From Streptomyces sp. Root431 (GTDB taxonomy: Bacteria > Actinomycetota > Actinomycetes > Streptomycetales > Streptomycetaceae): 64,000 bases of DNA. The first letter of the stretch is position 1. Each line of letters opens with the position of its first letter. This document shows, piece by piece, positions 31,994 through 41,484 of this stretch. The notes under the pieces are model-generated. The model was not told the origin of the DNA, did not search any database, and worked only from the letters and a program-made list of their open reading frames with translations. The DNA lies in contig NZ_LMEI01000008.1 of NCBI RefSeq assembly GCF_001426585.1, positions 242,708-306,707 of the forward strand, read 5' to 3'. Position numbers and translations under genes: made by a program.

Positions 31994-32614
31994 GTGCCGA
32001 ACACTGTCAGCAAGAAGAAGACCCAGGTGAGTGCCGGGCCCGAGCGCCGCCGTGAGCTCCTCGACACGGCGGCCGAGGTGTTCGCCGCCCAGGGGTACAA
32101 CGCCACCACCGTGCGCAAGATCGCGGACGCCGCCGGCATGCTCGCCGGCAGCCTCTACTACCACTTCGACTCCAAGGAGTCGATGCTCGACGAGATCCTC
32201 TCCAGCTTCCTGAACGAGCTGTGGGAGGGGTACGACGCCGTCCTCGAGGCCGGACTCGGGCCCCGCGAGACCATCGAAGCCCTGGTCACCGAGTCCTTCC
32301 GGGAGATCGACCGGCACCGCGCCGCCGTCGCCATCTACCAGAAGGAGTCCCGGCACCTCACCGACCTGCCCCGCTTCCACTACCTCGTGGACTCGCAGGA
32401 GAGGTTCGAGAAGGCCTGGCTCGGCACGCTGGAGCGCGGGGTCGCGGCCGGGGTGTTCCGGGCGGATCTCGACGTCCGCCTCACCTACCGCTTCGTGCGC
32501 GACACCGTCTGGGTCGCCGCGTCCTGGTACCGGCCCGGCGGGCAGCACAGCCCGGAGGAGATCGCCCGCCAGTACCTCACGATGGTCCTCGACGGGGTCG
32601 CCGTACGCCCCTGA
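31994..32614 (+). CDS. TetR family regulator (KstR2-like)
   Basis: The 206-residue protein has a TetR helix-turn-helix at about residues 14-60 (RRELLDTAAEVFAAQGYNAT, VRKIADAAGMLAGSLYYHF). The C-terminal domain, with AIYQKESRHLTDLPRF and DTVWVAASWYRPGG, resembles mycobacterial KstR2, a repressor of late cholesterol catabolism that senses an acyl-CoA. No steroid genes are nearby, so its target here is unknown; an acyl-CoA ligand is only an inference. The GTG at 31994 was chosen. Confidence 0.82.
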   Translation: MPNTVSKKKTQVSAGPERRRELLDTAAEVFAAQGYNATTVRKIADAAGMLAGSLYYHFDSKESMLDEILSSFLNELWEGYDAVLEAGLGPRETIEALVTESFREIDRHRAAVAIYQKESRHLTDLPRFHYLVDSQERFEKAWLGTLERGVAAGVFRADLDVRLTYRFVRDTVWVAASWYRPGGQHSPEEIARQYLTMVLDGVAVRP

Positions 32615-32740
32615 ACGACGACACGGACGCCCGGCGATCACCGAACGGCTGTGAAGTCGCCCACGTCGGGGCGTCCGGGCCTGGTCTGATCCGTCCGGGC
32701 ATCGGTCGGGCGGGGCGGGAAGGTCCTGAGGCGCACTATT

Positions 32741-32859
32741 GTTCCGGTAGAGACATCCGGAGTGCGTATCGCGTGTTCCGGTCGAAACAGCCGGGGCCCG
32801 TTCGCGTGTTCCGGGTAGAACAGCCGGGGCCCGCATCTCGCAGGTGCGGGCCCCGGCTG
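32741..32859 (+). promoter_or_regulatory. Structured, repeat-containing leader of the helicase gene
   Basis: Two 30-base near-copies (32771-32800 and 32804-32833), each ending in CAGCCGGGGCCCG, precede one complementary arm at 32845-32859. The second copy forms a perfect 15-base stem with that arm (9-base loop). The first copy could pair with 13 bases of the same arm instead. A shorter related copy (GTTCCGGTAGAGACATCCGG) lies at 32741-32760. The arrangement looks like two competing hairpins 30 bases before the helicase ATG. No gene lies in 32615-32888. Confidence 0.55.
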
Positions 32860-32888
32860 TGCCGCGAGCACCGGCCAGGAAGGCACGC

Positions 32889-34625
32889 ATGACCCGCTCC
32901 GAACGCCCCTTCAAGCGCAGCCCCCGCACCGCCCAGGCGAAGTCCACGTCGCAGCCGAAGGCCTCCCGTGGTGGCCGTCGTCCCACCGCGCCCCCGCCGC
33001 CGAGCGAGTTCACCCCGCCGGAGACGGTGACGCCCGCGCTCCCCGCGGTGGCCTCCTTCGCCGACCTGGACATGCCCGAGGGCCTCCTGCGGATTCTGGG
33101 CGAGCAGGGCGTGACGGAGCCGTTCCCGATCCAGGCCGCGACCCTCCCGAACTCGCTCGCCGGGCGCGACGTCCTCGGCCGGGGCCGTACCGGTTCCGGC
33201 AAGACCCTCGCCTTCGGCCTCGCGCTCCTCGCCCGCACCGCCGGCCGCCGCGCCGAGCCGACCGCGCCCCTCGCGCTGGTCCTGGTGCCCACCCGCGAGC
33301 TCGCGCAGCAGGTCACGGACGCCCTCACCCCGTACGCCGGCGCCCTGCGCCTGCGGATCACCACGGTCGTCGGCGGCATGTCGATCTCCCGGCAGTCCTC
33401 CGCGCTGCGGCGCGGCGCCGAGGTCCTCATCGCCACGCCCGGCCGGCTCATGGACCTCATCGACCGCGGCGACTGCCGTCTCGACCGGGTCGCCGTCACC
33501 GTCCTCGACGAGGCCGACCAGATGGCCGACATGGGCTTCCTGCCGCAGGTCACCAAGCTGCTCAAGCAGGTCGAGCCGGGCGGTCAGCGGCTGCTCTTCT
33601 CGGCCACGCTCGACCGGAACATCGACAAGCTCGTCAAGATGTTCCTGGACGACCCGGTCGTGCACTCGGTCGACCCGTCGGCCGGCGCGGTGACCACCAT
33701 GGAGCACCACGTCCTGTACGTGATGGACGAGACCGACAAGAAGGCCGTCACGCTGAAGATCGCGGCCCGCGACGGCCGGACGATCCTCTTCCTCGACACC
33801 AAGCGGTCCGTGGACCGGCTGGTCAAGCGGCTCCTCGCCAACGGCGTACGGGCCTCCGGCCTGCACGGCGGGCGCTCGCAGCCGCAGCGGAACCGGACCC
33901 TGGACCAGTTCAAGACCGGCCAGGTCACCACGCTCGTCGCGACGAACGTGGCGGCCCGCGGCATCCACGTCGACGACCTCGACATGGTCGTGAACGTCGA
34001 CCCGCCGATGGACCACAAGGACTACCTGCACCGCGGCGGCCGCACCGCCCGCGCCGGCGAGTCCGGCAGCGTCTTCACCCTGGTCCTGCCCGAGCAGAAG
34101 CGGGACATGGGCCGGCTGATGTCGAACGCCGGGATCAGCCCGCGCACGGCGCAGATCAAGTCCAGCGACCAGCACCTCACCGACCTGACCGGCGCCAAGG
34201 AGCCCTCCGGCGTCCCGATCGTCATCGAGACGCCGCAGCCGACCCCGCCGCGCAAGGCGGCGGGAGCCGGTGGCACCGGCGCCGGCCGAGGCCGTCGTCG
34301 CCGTCCCGCGTCCGCCGGTGGCGGCGGGACGACCACGGCCCCGTCGACGGCGTTGGGCTCGGGGCGCTCCTCCGGCTCCGGTACGTCCACGGGCCGTGGA
34401 TCCGGTTCCGCGGGCGGCTCCGGTCGCTCCGCGGGCGGCACGGGCCGTGCCGCGGCCGGTGCGGCGCGCGGCTCCGGCACGGGCCGGGGCTCCGGCTCCG
34501 GTGCGGGCGCCGGGCGCGGCAGCGCCGCCGGGGCCGGCCGCGGCGGGCGTCAGGCGCCGAGCACGAGCCGTTCCCGCAGCGCCAGCACCTCGCGGAACTC
34601 CAGGCCGAGGCCGACGGAGCAGTAA
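32889..34625 (+). CDS. DEAD-box RNA helicase with Gly/Ser/Arg-rich tail
   Basis: The 578-residue protein is an ATP-dependent RNA helicase of the cold-shock/ribosome-assembly type. Motifs in order are GRGRTGSGKT (motif I, about residues 98-107), PTRELAQQ (Ia), TPGRLMD (Ib), VLDEADQM (II, DEAD), SATL (III), ARGIHVDDLDMV (V) and HRGGRTARAG (VI). The last 120 residues are a Gly/Ser/Arg/Thr low-complexity tail that may bind RNA. The ATG at 32889 follows CAGGAAGG. The 3' end overlaps the convergent phosphatase gene by 76 bases, so the final 25 codons are antisense to it. Confidence 0.92.
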   Translation: MTRSERPFKRSPRTAQAKSTSQPKASRGGRRPTAPPPPSEFTPPETVTPALPAVASFADLDMPEGLLRILGEQGVTEPFPIQAATLPNSLAGRDVLGRGRTGSGKTLAFGLALLARTAGRRAEPTAPLALVLVPTRELAQQVTDALTPYAGALRLRITTVVGGMSISRQSSALRRGAEVLIATPGRLMDLIDRGDCRLDRVAVTVLDEADQMADMGFLPQVTKLLKQVEPGGQRLLFSATLDRNIDKLVKMFLDDPVVHSVDPSAGAVTTMEHHVLYVMDETDKKAVTLKIAARDGRTILFLDTKRSVDRLVKRLLANGVRASGLHGGRSQPQRNRTLDQFKTGQVTTLVATNVAARGIHVDDLDMVVNVDPPMDHKDYLHRGGRTARAGESGSVFTLVLPEQKRDMGRLMSNAGISPRTAQIKSSDQHLTDLTGAKEPSGVPIVIETPQPTPPRKAAGAGGTGAGRGRRRRPASAGGGGTTTAPSTALGSGRSSGSGTSTGRGSGSAGGSGRSAGGTGRAAAGAARGSGTGRGSGSGAGAGRGSAAGAGRGGRQAPSTSRSRSASTSRNSRPRPTEQ

Positions 34626-35455
34626 CGGAGCAGGCTTCCGTACGAGGCCCGGACCTGGTCGAGGGCGGTGTCGAGATACTCCGGACGCACCTCCTGGAGC
34701 GGCACGATCAGGTCCGGGTTCTGCATGAACCCGCCCTGCCGGAGTCCCTCGCGCACCTGGGCGTCGTAGGCGGCGCGGAAGGTGTTCGAGGCCAGGTAGT
34801 CGGCGCGGGCCGTCGCCGTCGGTACGCCCAGCAGGGTCAGCAGGAGGTAGCCGGTCCAGCCGGTGCGGTCCTTGCCCGAGGTGCAGTGGAAGAGCAGCGG
34901 CCCCCGGGCGGGGTCGCCCAGGTCCCGCAGGTTCTCGGCGAAGGCGGCCCGGTTCGCGGGCTCGGTGACGAACGTCCGGTAGACGTCGTTCATGAAGGCG
35001 GCGGCCCGCCCGCCGCCGAGCATCTCCTCCTGCCGCACCGGGTCGCGGGAGCCGATCGCGGCCATGAGCCGCCCGAAGAGACCGTTGTCGGTGATGGGCC
35101 GGGCGACCGGGACGACACCGGTCGGCAGCCGGTCGGCGCCGTCGTAACCGACCTCCAGCGGGATCCGCAGGTCGACGACCGTGCCGAGGCCGAGCCCGGC
35201 GAGCGTGGCGATGTCGGCGGCGGTGAGCTTCCCGAGGTGGTCGCCGCGGTAGGCGAGGCCGTGACGGACCCGGCCGCCGTCGTAGGTGCGGTATCCACCG
35301 AGGTCACGGACGTTGACCGCGCCCTGGAGCGGGATCTGCCGGATGGTGGTGCGGGGTGAGGTGGGACGGGCGTGCGCCCGGGCGTTCGTCGGCAGGGCCG
35401 CGAACAGGGCGGTGGCGCCGGTGGTGGTGAGCAGCGCGCGTCGGGACAGGGGCAT
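34550..35455 (-). CDS. Exported tyrosine-protein phosphatase
   Basis: The 301-residue protein has a Tat-like signal (SRRALLTTTG then a hydrophobic stretch, cleavage near ARAHA, residue 29). The phosphatase domain has NVRDLGGYRTYDG and the active-site loop HCTSGKDRTG (about residues 191-200, C-x5-R with catalytic Cys and Arg). The family dephosphorylates phosphotyrosine or phosphoinositides outside the membrane. It converges on and overlaps the helicase gene. Upstream, at 35503-35512, is the palindrome CAAACGTTTG. Confidence 0.88.
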   Translation of the reverse strand: MPLSRRALLTTTGATALFAALPTNARAHARPTSPRTTIRQIPLQGAVNVRDLGGYRTYDGGRVRHGLAYRGDHLGKLTAADIATLAGLGLGTVVDLRIPLEVGYDGADRLPTGVVPVARPITDNGLFGRLMAAIGSRDPVRQEEMLGGGRAAAFMNDVYRTFVTEPANRAAFAENLRDLGDPARGPLLFHCTSGKDRTGWTGYLLLTLLGVPTATARADYLASNTFRAAYDAQVREGLRQGGFMQNPDLIVPLQEVRPEYLDTALDQVRASYGSLLRYCSVGLGLEFREVLALRERLVLGA

Positions 35456-35502
35456 GCCGGACTCCCTCGTGGACGTACGGGCTGACGGGCGGACGGGCCC
35501 AC

Positions 35503-35512
35503 CAAACGTTTG
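35503..35512. promoter_or_regulatory. Short perfect palindrome upstream of the phosphatase gene
   Basis: CAAACGTTTG lies 48 bases before the phosphatase start in a locally AT-richer patch. It is a plausible operator or promoter element, but 10 bases can arise by chance. Confidence 0.25.
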
Positions 35513-35686
35513 TTAGGCGACTGGGGAGGAAGGTAGCAGCCGCCGCGTCCGGACGGGAGGGTCCTGTCAGTGATCGCCGAAACGTCGTCCACGACATCCG
35601 CACGAGTCGTGATGCGCGGTGAACGTCCGGGGAATTGAAGGGTGTTGGCCTTCCGGTGGCCGGTCTACGCGCGTCATCATCCAGCC

Positions 35687-36112
35687 ATGCGAATCCCCCC
35701 TCGATTCACCCTCGCCGGCGGTGTCGCCACTGCCCTCCTCTCCTCCCTCCTCCTCGGCGCCCCCGCCACCGCCGCGCCGGACCTCACCCCTGCCACCGTC
35801 GCCGTCGCGTCCCTGCGCGCCGCGGCCGTCGGGGACATCTGCTACTCCGACCTGCCCTCCCAGGCCCACGACACCCTCAGGCTGATCGACGCGGGCGGCC
35901 CGTTCCCGTACCGCCAGGACGGCGCCGTCTTCCAGAACCGGGAGGGGATCCTGCCGTCCCACTCGCTGGGCTACTACCACGAGTACACGGTCAAGACCCC
36001 GGGCGTCTCCACCCGCGGCGCCCGCCGGATCGTGACCGGAAACGCGGTCCAGGAGGACTACTACACGGCCGACCACTACGCCACGTTCGACCTGATCGAC
36101 CACGACTGCTGA
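35687..36112 (+). CDS. Secreted guanyl-specific ribonuclease (RNase Sa-like)
   Basis: The 141-residue precursor has a Sec signal peptide (about residues 1-31, ending GAPATAA), a short linker and a mature domain close to RNase Sa of S. aureofaciens. The catalytic Glu in YYHEYTVKTPG, the Arg residues in TRGARRIV and the His in ADHYATFDLID are all present, and the two cysteines (GDICYSD and the last residue) can form the known disulfide. It cleaves RNA after G outside the cell. No barstar-type inhibitor gene is adjacent. The ATG at 35687 gives a standard signal peptide. Confidence 0.92.
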   Translation: MRIPPRFTLAGGVATALLSSLLLGAPATAAPDLTPATVAVASLRAAAVGDICYSDLPSQAHDTLRLIDAGGPFPYRQDGAVFQNREGILPSHSLGYYHEYTVKTPGVSTRGARRIVTGNAVQEDYYTADHYATFDLIDHDC

Positions 36113-36142
36113 CGCGACCGCCGAAGCGGTGGCGGGCATGCG

Positions 36143-37612
36143 TCAGCCGCGGCGCGGGGTCGTCCACTCCAGGCGGGTCCTGACCCGGGCGTCCCGGACG
36201 TGTTCGAGGGCGGCGAGCGCCGTCTCACGGGCCGCGCCGTCCGGGTCGCCGTCCGCCAGGACCGCCGCCAACGCGTCGACGGACCGCGGATCCTGACGGA
36301 TCGCCAGGCCGCGCGCCGCCTCCGCAGCCGTCTCCGGATCGTCGTCGCCGAGCCGCTCCGCGAGCCCCTCCCGTACGAGAGGGGTGTCGTCGGGCAGCTC
36401 GGCGAGGGCGAGCGTCGCCCAGTCCCGCACCCGGGCGTCGCCGTCCCGGCTCAGCGCCAGGAGCACCCCGAGGGCCTCGGTGTGCCCCGCCGGGACGATC
36501 CCGGCCAGCGCTCCCGCGACCGCCCGCCGCACCGCCGCCTCGGGATGCCCGGCCGCCGCGAGCAGCTCCGGTACGGCCTCCGGATCCCCGCACTCCCCGA
36601 GCGCGATCACCGTCGACAGCAGGGGCTCCCGCGCCGTGGGCACGGCCTCCGCGGCCAGCCGCCGCAGCACCGGCAGCGCACTCGCCGCGAAGCCCGGCAG
36701 CGCGCCGAGCACCCGCGCGCCGAGCGCCCGGCGCAGCGGATCGCGGTAGGCGCACCAGCCCGCCGCCGCCACGAAGGTCTCCTCGTCGGCCCGGCCGGCC
36801 AGTTCGGCCACCGCCGTCGTCCAGGCGTCGAGCTCCGGGTCCCCGCAGCGCAGCGCCCGCGACGCGAGCTCCTCGTGCGGGGTGCGCAGTCCGATCGCCG
36901 CCTCCAGGAGCGTGGCGATCGCCGCGTGACCGGTCTGCCGCTCGTCGCCGCGCGTGGGCGCGCCGTCCTCCCGCAGCAGCTCGACGACGACCGTCACCCC
37001 GCCGTCCTCCCGGACCCGGCGGACGACCGCCTCGTACGTCTGCCCGCCGTCGTTCCCCGCGACGAGCCCGCGCCGCAGCTCGGCCGCGATGTCCGCGCCG
37101 ATCCACCGCCGCGCCTCCCGCAGCGCGGCCTCCGGCGCCGCCGCCCCGTGGTCGAGCAGCGCCCGTACGCAGGCGGCGGAGCCGCGCCGGGCGGCGGCGG
37201 CGAGCGGGAGGAACCCGTCGGGTCCCGGCCGGTCGGGGTCGGCCCCGTGTTCGAGCAGGACCCGCGCCGTGTCGGCGTGCCCGAGTCGGAGCGCCCAGGC
37301 GAGCGCCGTGAAGCCGAACTCCTCCTCCTGGTCCGCCTGCGCGCCGCCCGCGAGCAGTGCCCTGACGACCTCGGCGTGCCCGCCGCAGGCCGCCCCGCAC
37401 AGCGGCAGGTCGCTCTCCTCCTCGCCGCTGCGCCGCCCCGGATCGGCCCCGGCGGCGAGCAGCACCCGGACGATCCCGGCCTCGTCGCCCACGGCCGCGC
37501 GGTACAGCGCGGTCTCCCCGTCCTCCAGGCCCTCGGGGTCCGCCCCGCTCCGCAGGGCCCGTACGGCCCCGTTCTCGTCCCCGGCTCGGATGGCGTCGAA
37601 CAACGTACTCAT
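36143..37612 (-). CDS. Ankyrin- and HEAT-repeat protein
   Basis: The 489-residue protein is a two-part scaffold. Residues about 5-170 hold four to five ankyrin repeats (DGETALYRAAVGDEAGIVRV, FTALAWALRLGHADTARVLL, FLPLAAAARRGSAACVRALL). Residues about 255-480 hold HEAT-type helical pairs (DPEAVPELLAAAGHPEAAVR, DGDARVRDWATLALAELPDD). There is no catalytic motif, signal peptide or membrane segment, so it probably binds protein partners in the cytoplasm. The start MSTLFDAIRAGD at 37612 is the usual N-terminus for this type. It lies downstream of a zinc-peptidase gene on the same strand. Confidence 0.8.
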   Translation of the reverse strand: MSTLFDAIRAGDENGAVRALRSGADPEGLEDGETALYRAAVGDEAGIVRVLLAAGADPGRRSGEEESDLPLCGAACGGHAEVVRALLAGGAQADQEEEFGFTALAWALRLGHADTARVLLEHGADPDRPGPDGFLPLAAAARRGSAACVRALLDHGAAAPEAALREARRWIGADIAAELRRGLVAGNDGGQTYEAVVRRVREDGGVTVVVELLREDGAPTRGDERQTGHAAIATLLEAAIGLRTPHEELASRALRCGDPELDAWTTAVAELAGRADEETFVAAAGWCAYRDPLRRALGARVLGALPGFAASALPVLRRLAAEAVPTAREPLLSTVIALGECGDPEAVPELLAAAGHPEAAVRRAVAGALAGIVPAGHTEALGVLLALSRDGDARVRDWATLALAELPDDTPLVREGLAERLGDDDPETAAEAARGLAIRQDPRSVDALAAVLADGDPDGAARETALAALEHVRDARVRTRLEWTTPRRG

Positions 37613-37702
37613 GCGCCGACCCTGACGCGCCGTCCGCACATGGCGCAAATCCATTCCCCGTACGGCGGCAGGTCCGTGCGCCGCCGCATCGCGGTGCTCG
37701 GG

Positions 37703-38590
37703 TCAGGACGCGCACTCCAGGACCGAGCCGCACACCCCGCACCGCGCCCGCAGGGTGGTCCGCCCCGCCGGGACGCGCAGCCGCTGGAGGCAGACCGGGC
37801 AGGCGAAGGAGACGCCGGTCGCCGGGGTCCCGCCGTCGAAGACGTACGGGGCGCCGGCCGCCGCCCGGCCCTGGCGCCGCTCCCTGCCGTACCGCCGCCG
37901 CTCCGCCCACCCCGCCCCGGCGAGCGGCGGCTGCCGCCGCTCCCGCTCCGCCTCGGCCCGGCCGCGTACCCACGCCTCGTACGCCACCGCGCTGGTGAAC
38001 CACGGTGAGGGGTCCTCCCCGAAGAGCTCGGCCCGCTTGGCGAGGACGTAGCCGAACTCCTCCGGGGTCAGATAGCCGAGCTTCTGGCTCTCGACCCCGT
38101 CCTGGCGGTACGCGTCGAGGAGCAGCCAGCCCGCTCCCAGATAGGTGGTCACGACGTCGGTGAGGATCTCGTTCTCCGGGGTGCCGGGGAAGCCGAGCCC
38201 GAGCCGGTGCAGCAGGACGTGGGTGATCTCGTGCGCGAGGGCCGCGCCGATGTCCCGGCGGCGGGTCCGGAAGCGGTCGTTGAGTTCGACGAAGTACTCG
38301 GGTCCTGCGGCGAGTTCGACGGTCGCCGCGTGCTCCATGGGACGGAAACTCGCCACGATGCGGGCGTCGGGCAGCCGTAGGTGGTGGACGAGGGCGCGGG
38401 CCACCCGCTGGGTGCCCAGATGGAGGTCCTCGTCGTCGCCGATGGCCATGTCGGCGGCCGGCACGCTCGCCGGAAACCGCTGCACACCGTCGGGGGAGAG
38501 GCGCTTGTAGAGCGCGGTGAGCGAATCCCGGACCGCGGCGCGGTGCGGGAAGCCGTGGCCGACACGGTCGGCCCCCTCACGGTTCGGCAT
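37703..38590 (-). CDS. Putative gluzincin metallopeptidase with C-terminal zinc ribbon
   Basis: The 295-residue protein has ALAHEITHVLLH (about residues 116-127), an HExxH zinc site, with a possible third ligand Glu in ENEILTDVVTTY about 20 residues on. The C-terminus has CPVC and CGVC pairs (about residues 263-289), a zinc ribbon. No signal peptide is visible, so it acts in the cytoplasm. The start at 38590 follows GGAGGGGGG. I do not recognise a named family. It is divergent from the trypsin gene and precedes the ankyrin/HEAT gene by 90 bases. Confidence 0.72.
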   Translation of the reverse strand: MPNREGADRVGHGFPHRAAVRDSLTALYKRLSPDGVQRFPASVPAADMAIGDDEDLHLGTQRVARALVHHLRLPDARIVASFRPMEHAATVELAAGPEYFVELNDRFRTRRRDIGAALAHEITHVLLHRLGLGFPGTPENEILTDVVTTYLGAGWLLLDAYRQDGVESQKLGYLTPEEFGYVLAKRAELFGEDPSPWFTSAVAYEAWVRGRAEAERERRQPPLAGAGWAERRRYGRERRQGRAAAGAPYVFDGGTPATGVSFACPVCLQRLRVPAGRTTLRARCGVCGSVLECAS

Positions 38591-38681
38591 ACCGGATCCC
38601 CCCTCCCGTCCACTGTACGGTCCCTCCACCGGTTCTGGCCGAAAAGGCTTTCTTGTGGCGGCAGTTGAGCGCTGTCCATAA

Positions 38682-39533
<852 letters not shown>

Positions 39534-39549
39534 CGGCGTCCTGTGAACG

Positions 39550-39582
39550 GGTGCCCCGGAGCGGCCTCGGCTCCGGGGCACC
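39550..39582. terminator. Hairpin between convergent trypsin and GH35 genes
   Basis: Perfect 13-base arms (GGTGCCCCGGAGC and GCTCCGGGGCACC) with a 7-base loop lie 17 bases after the trypsin stop and 35 bases beyond the GH35 stop, serving both strands. Confidence 0.8.
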
Positions 39583-39617
39583 TTCACGCGCGTGATGCCC
39601 TTCCTTACCGTGCGAAC

Positions 39618-41378
39618 TCAGAGGACATCGAGGACGACATCCGTCCCCGTCCCGCCCTCCAGCTCGAGCACCCACACCTCGTTGGCGCCCTCCCGCAGCA
39701 CCGGCCCCGGCAGGAACAGCGACTCCTGCGGGCCGGCGTTCCAGTACCGGCCCAGGCAGAAGCCGTTCACCCAGACGAAGCCGCGCACCCCGCCCGGCAG
39801 CCGCAGCCACGCGTCCCCCGCGCCCGCGACCACCACCACCGCCCGGTACAGCCCGGGTCCCGCCTCCGCGGCCACCGGCCCGAACGGCACCTTCGCCACC
39901 GCGTCCGCCTCGAAGGCGTCAAGCCGCAGGCCCTGAGCCCGGAACCCGTGCAGGTACTGCCGCTCGTGCCGCACCCCGCCCGTGATCCCCTTGGACTCCG
40001 CGAGCCGCGGCCCGTAGTTGACCCGCCCCAGCGACTCCACCCACAGGTCCACCGCGGCCGGCCCCGCCACCGGCTCGGCGAGCGTCACGTCCTCGCCGTC
40101 CGCTGCGTCCAGGACCCCCGCCAGGACCCCGTCGACGTACACCGTCGCCCGGTCCCGCAGCCCCGTCACCCCCAGCGGGTACGGCTGCCGGGGTCCCAGG
40201 ACCTCCACCCGGTAGCGGACCAGGCCCCGATCCACACCCAGCTCCTCGAAGGTCGGCGGCATCGGCGCGCGCGACTCCTCGTCGCCGAGCACCTCCAGGA
40301 CCTCGCCGAGCGGCGCCCACTCGCCGAGGACGCCCCGCACCGGGGCCGCGAGCCGGGCCGGCGGCGCGGGGAGCTCGAGCAGCGGCCCCTCCGCGTACTC
40401 CGCGAGCACCTCGCGGAAGCGCCAGAACTTCTCCGTCGGCCGCCCCGCCTCGTCCACCGGCGCGTCGTAGTCGTACGAGGTCACCGTCGGCCGCAGCGCC
40501 CCGTCGTGCAGGTCACCCGTCCGGTTGGCCCCCGCCCAGCCGCCGAAGTTGGTCCCGCCGTGCGCCATGTACACATTGACCGACGCCCCGCACTCCAGGA
40601 TCTCCCGCAGCGCCGCCGCCGCGTCCGCCGCGTCCCGCACCGCGTGCTCCGTGCCCCAGTGGTCGAACCAGCCGCACCAGAACTCCATGCACATCAACGG
40701 CCCCGAGGGCTGATGGCGCCGCAGCACCGCGAAGCCCTCCCGCGCCCCCGAGCCGAAGTTCGCCGTCGCGAGGACCCCCGGCACCGAACCACCCGTCAGC
40801 ATGTGGTCCTCCGGCCCGTCCGAGGTGAAGAGCGGCACGCTCACCCCGCACTCCCGCAGCAGCTTCTCCAGCCACTCCAGATAGCCCCGGTCGCTGCCGT
40901 AACTCCCGTACTCGTTCTCCACCTGCACCAGGACCACCGGGCCGCCCCGGTCGACCTGCCGCTCCACCACCTGCGGGAGCAGCCGCCGGAACCAGGTCTC
41001 CACCGCCGCGAGGAATTCCGGATCGAGGGTCCGCACGCGCCGCCCGAGCGGCCCCGTCAGCCAGTGCGGAAGCCCGCCGTTCTCCCACTCGGCGCAGATG
41101 TACGGACCCGGGCGCACGATCGCGAGCATCCCGGCCCGCTCCACCGCGTCCAGGAACCGGCCGAGCGCCTCCACGTCCCCGTACCGGCCGGGCCCCGGCG
41201 CGTACAGATTCCAGGGGACGTACGTCTCGACACAGTCGAGGCCCATCGCGCGCAGCATCCCGAGCCGGTGCTCCCACTGCTCCTCGTGCACACGGAAGTA
41301 GTGCAGCGCCCCCGAGAGGAGGCGCACCGGCCGCCCGTCGAGCAGAAAGTCCTCGTCACCCACAGCGAACGTGCTCAT
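39618..41378 (-). CDS. GH35 beta-galactosidase
   Basis: The 586-residue protein is a family 35 glycoside hydrolase that removes terminal beta-galactose. The catalytic barrel (about residues 8-310) shows LLSGALHYFRV, YVPWNLY, PGPYICAEWENGG, VQVENEYGSYG (acid/base Glu) and LMCMEFWCGWFDHWG (nucleophile Glu). Two beta-sandwich domains follow. There is no signal peptide, so it acts inside the cell on imported oligosaccharides. It is divergent from an AraC regulator 106 bases away, which probably controls it. Confidence 0.93.
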   Translation of the reverse strand: MSTFAVGDEDFLLDGRPVRLLSGALHYFRVHEEQWEHRLGMLRAMGLDCVETYVPWNLYAPGPGRYGDVEALGRFLDAVERAGMLAIVRPGPYICAEWENGGLPHWLTGPLGRRVRTLDPEFLAAVETWFRRLLPQVVERQVDRGGPVVLVQVENEYGSYGSDRGYLEWLEKLLRECGVSVPLFTSDGPEDHMLTGGSVPGVLATANFGSGAREGFAVLRRHQPSGPLMCMEFWCGWFDHWGTEHAVRDAADAAAALREILECGASVNVYMAHGGTNFGGWAGANRTGDLHDGALRPTVTSYDYDAPVDEAGRPTEKFWRFREVLAEYAEGPLLELPAPPARLAAPVRGVLGEWAPLGEVLEVLGDEESRAPMPPTFEELGVDRGLVRYRVEVLGPRQPYPLGVTGLRDRATVYVDGVLAGVLDAADGEDVTLAEPVAGPAAVDLWVESLGRVNYGPRLAESKGITGGVRHERQYLHGFRAQGLRLDAFEADAVAKVPFGPVAAEAGPGLYRAVVVVAGAGDAWLRLPGGVRGFVWVNGFCLGRYWNAGPQESLFLPGPVLREGANEVWVLELEGGTGTDVVLDVL

Positions 41379-41484
41379 GGCCTCACCCTCACCCTCTGGC
41401 GGCGGACGGGTCCATGGACAAAGATCGTCGCAGTTTGGACGTTAGGGAGGGCCGGTGGACCGGGCCCCGGGGAAGGAAAGCCGC

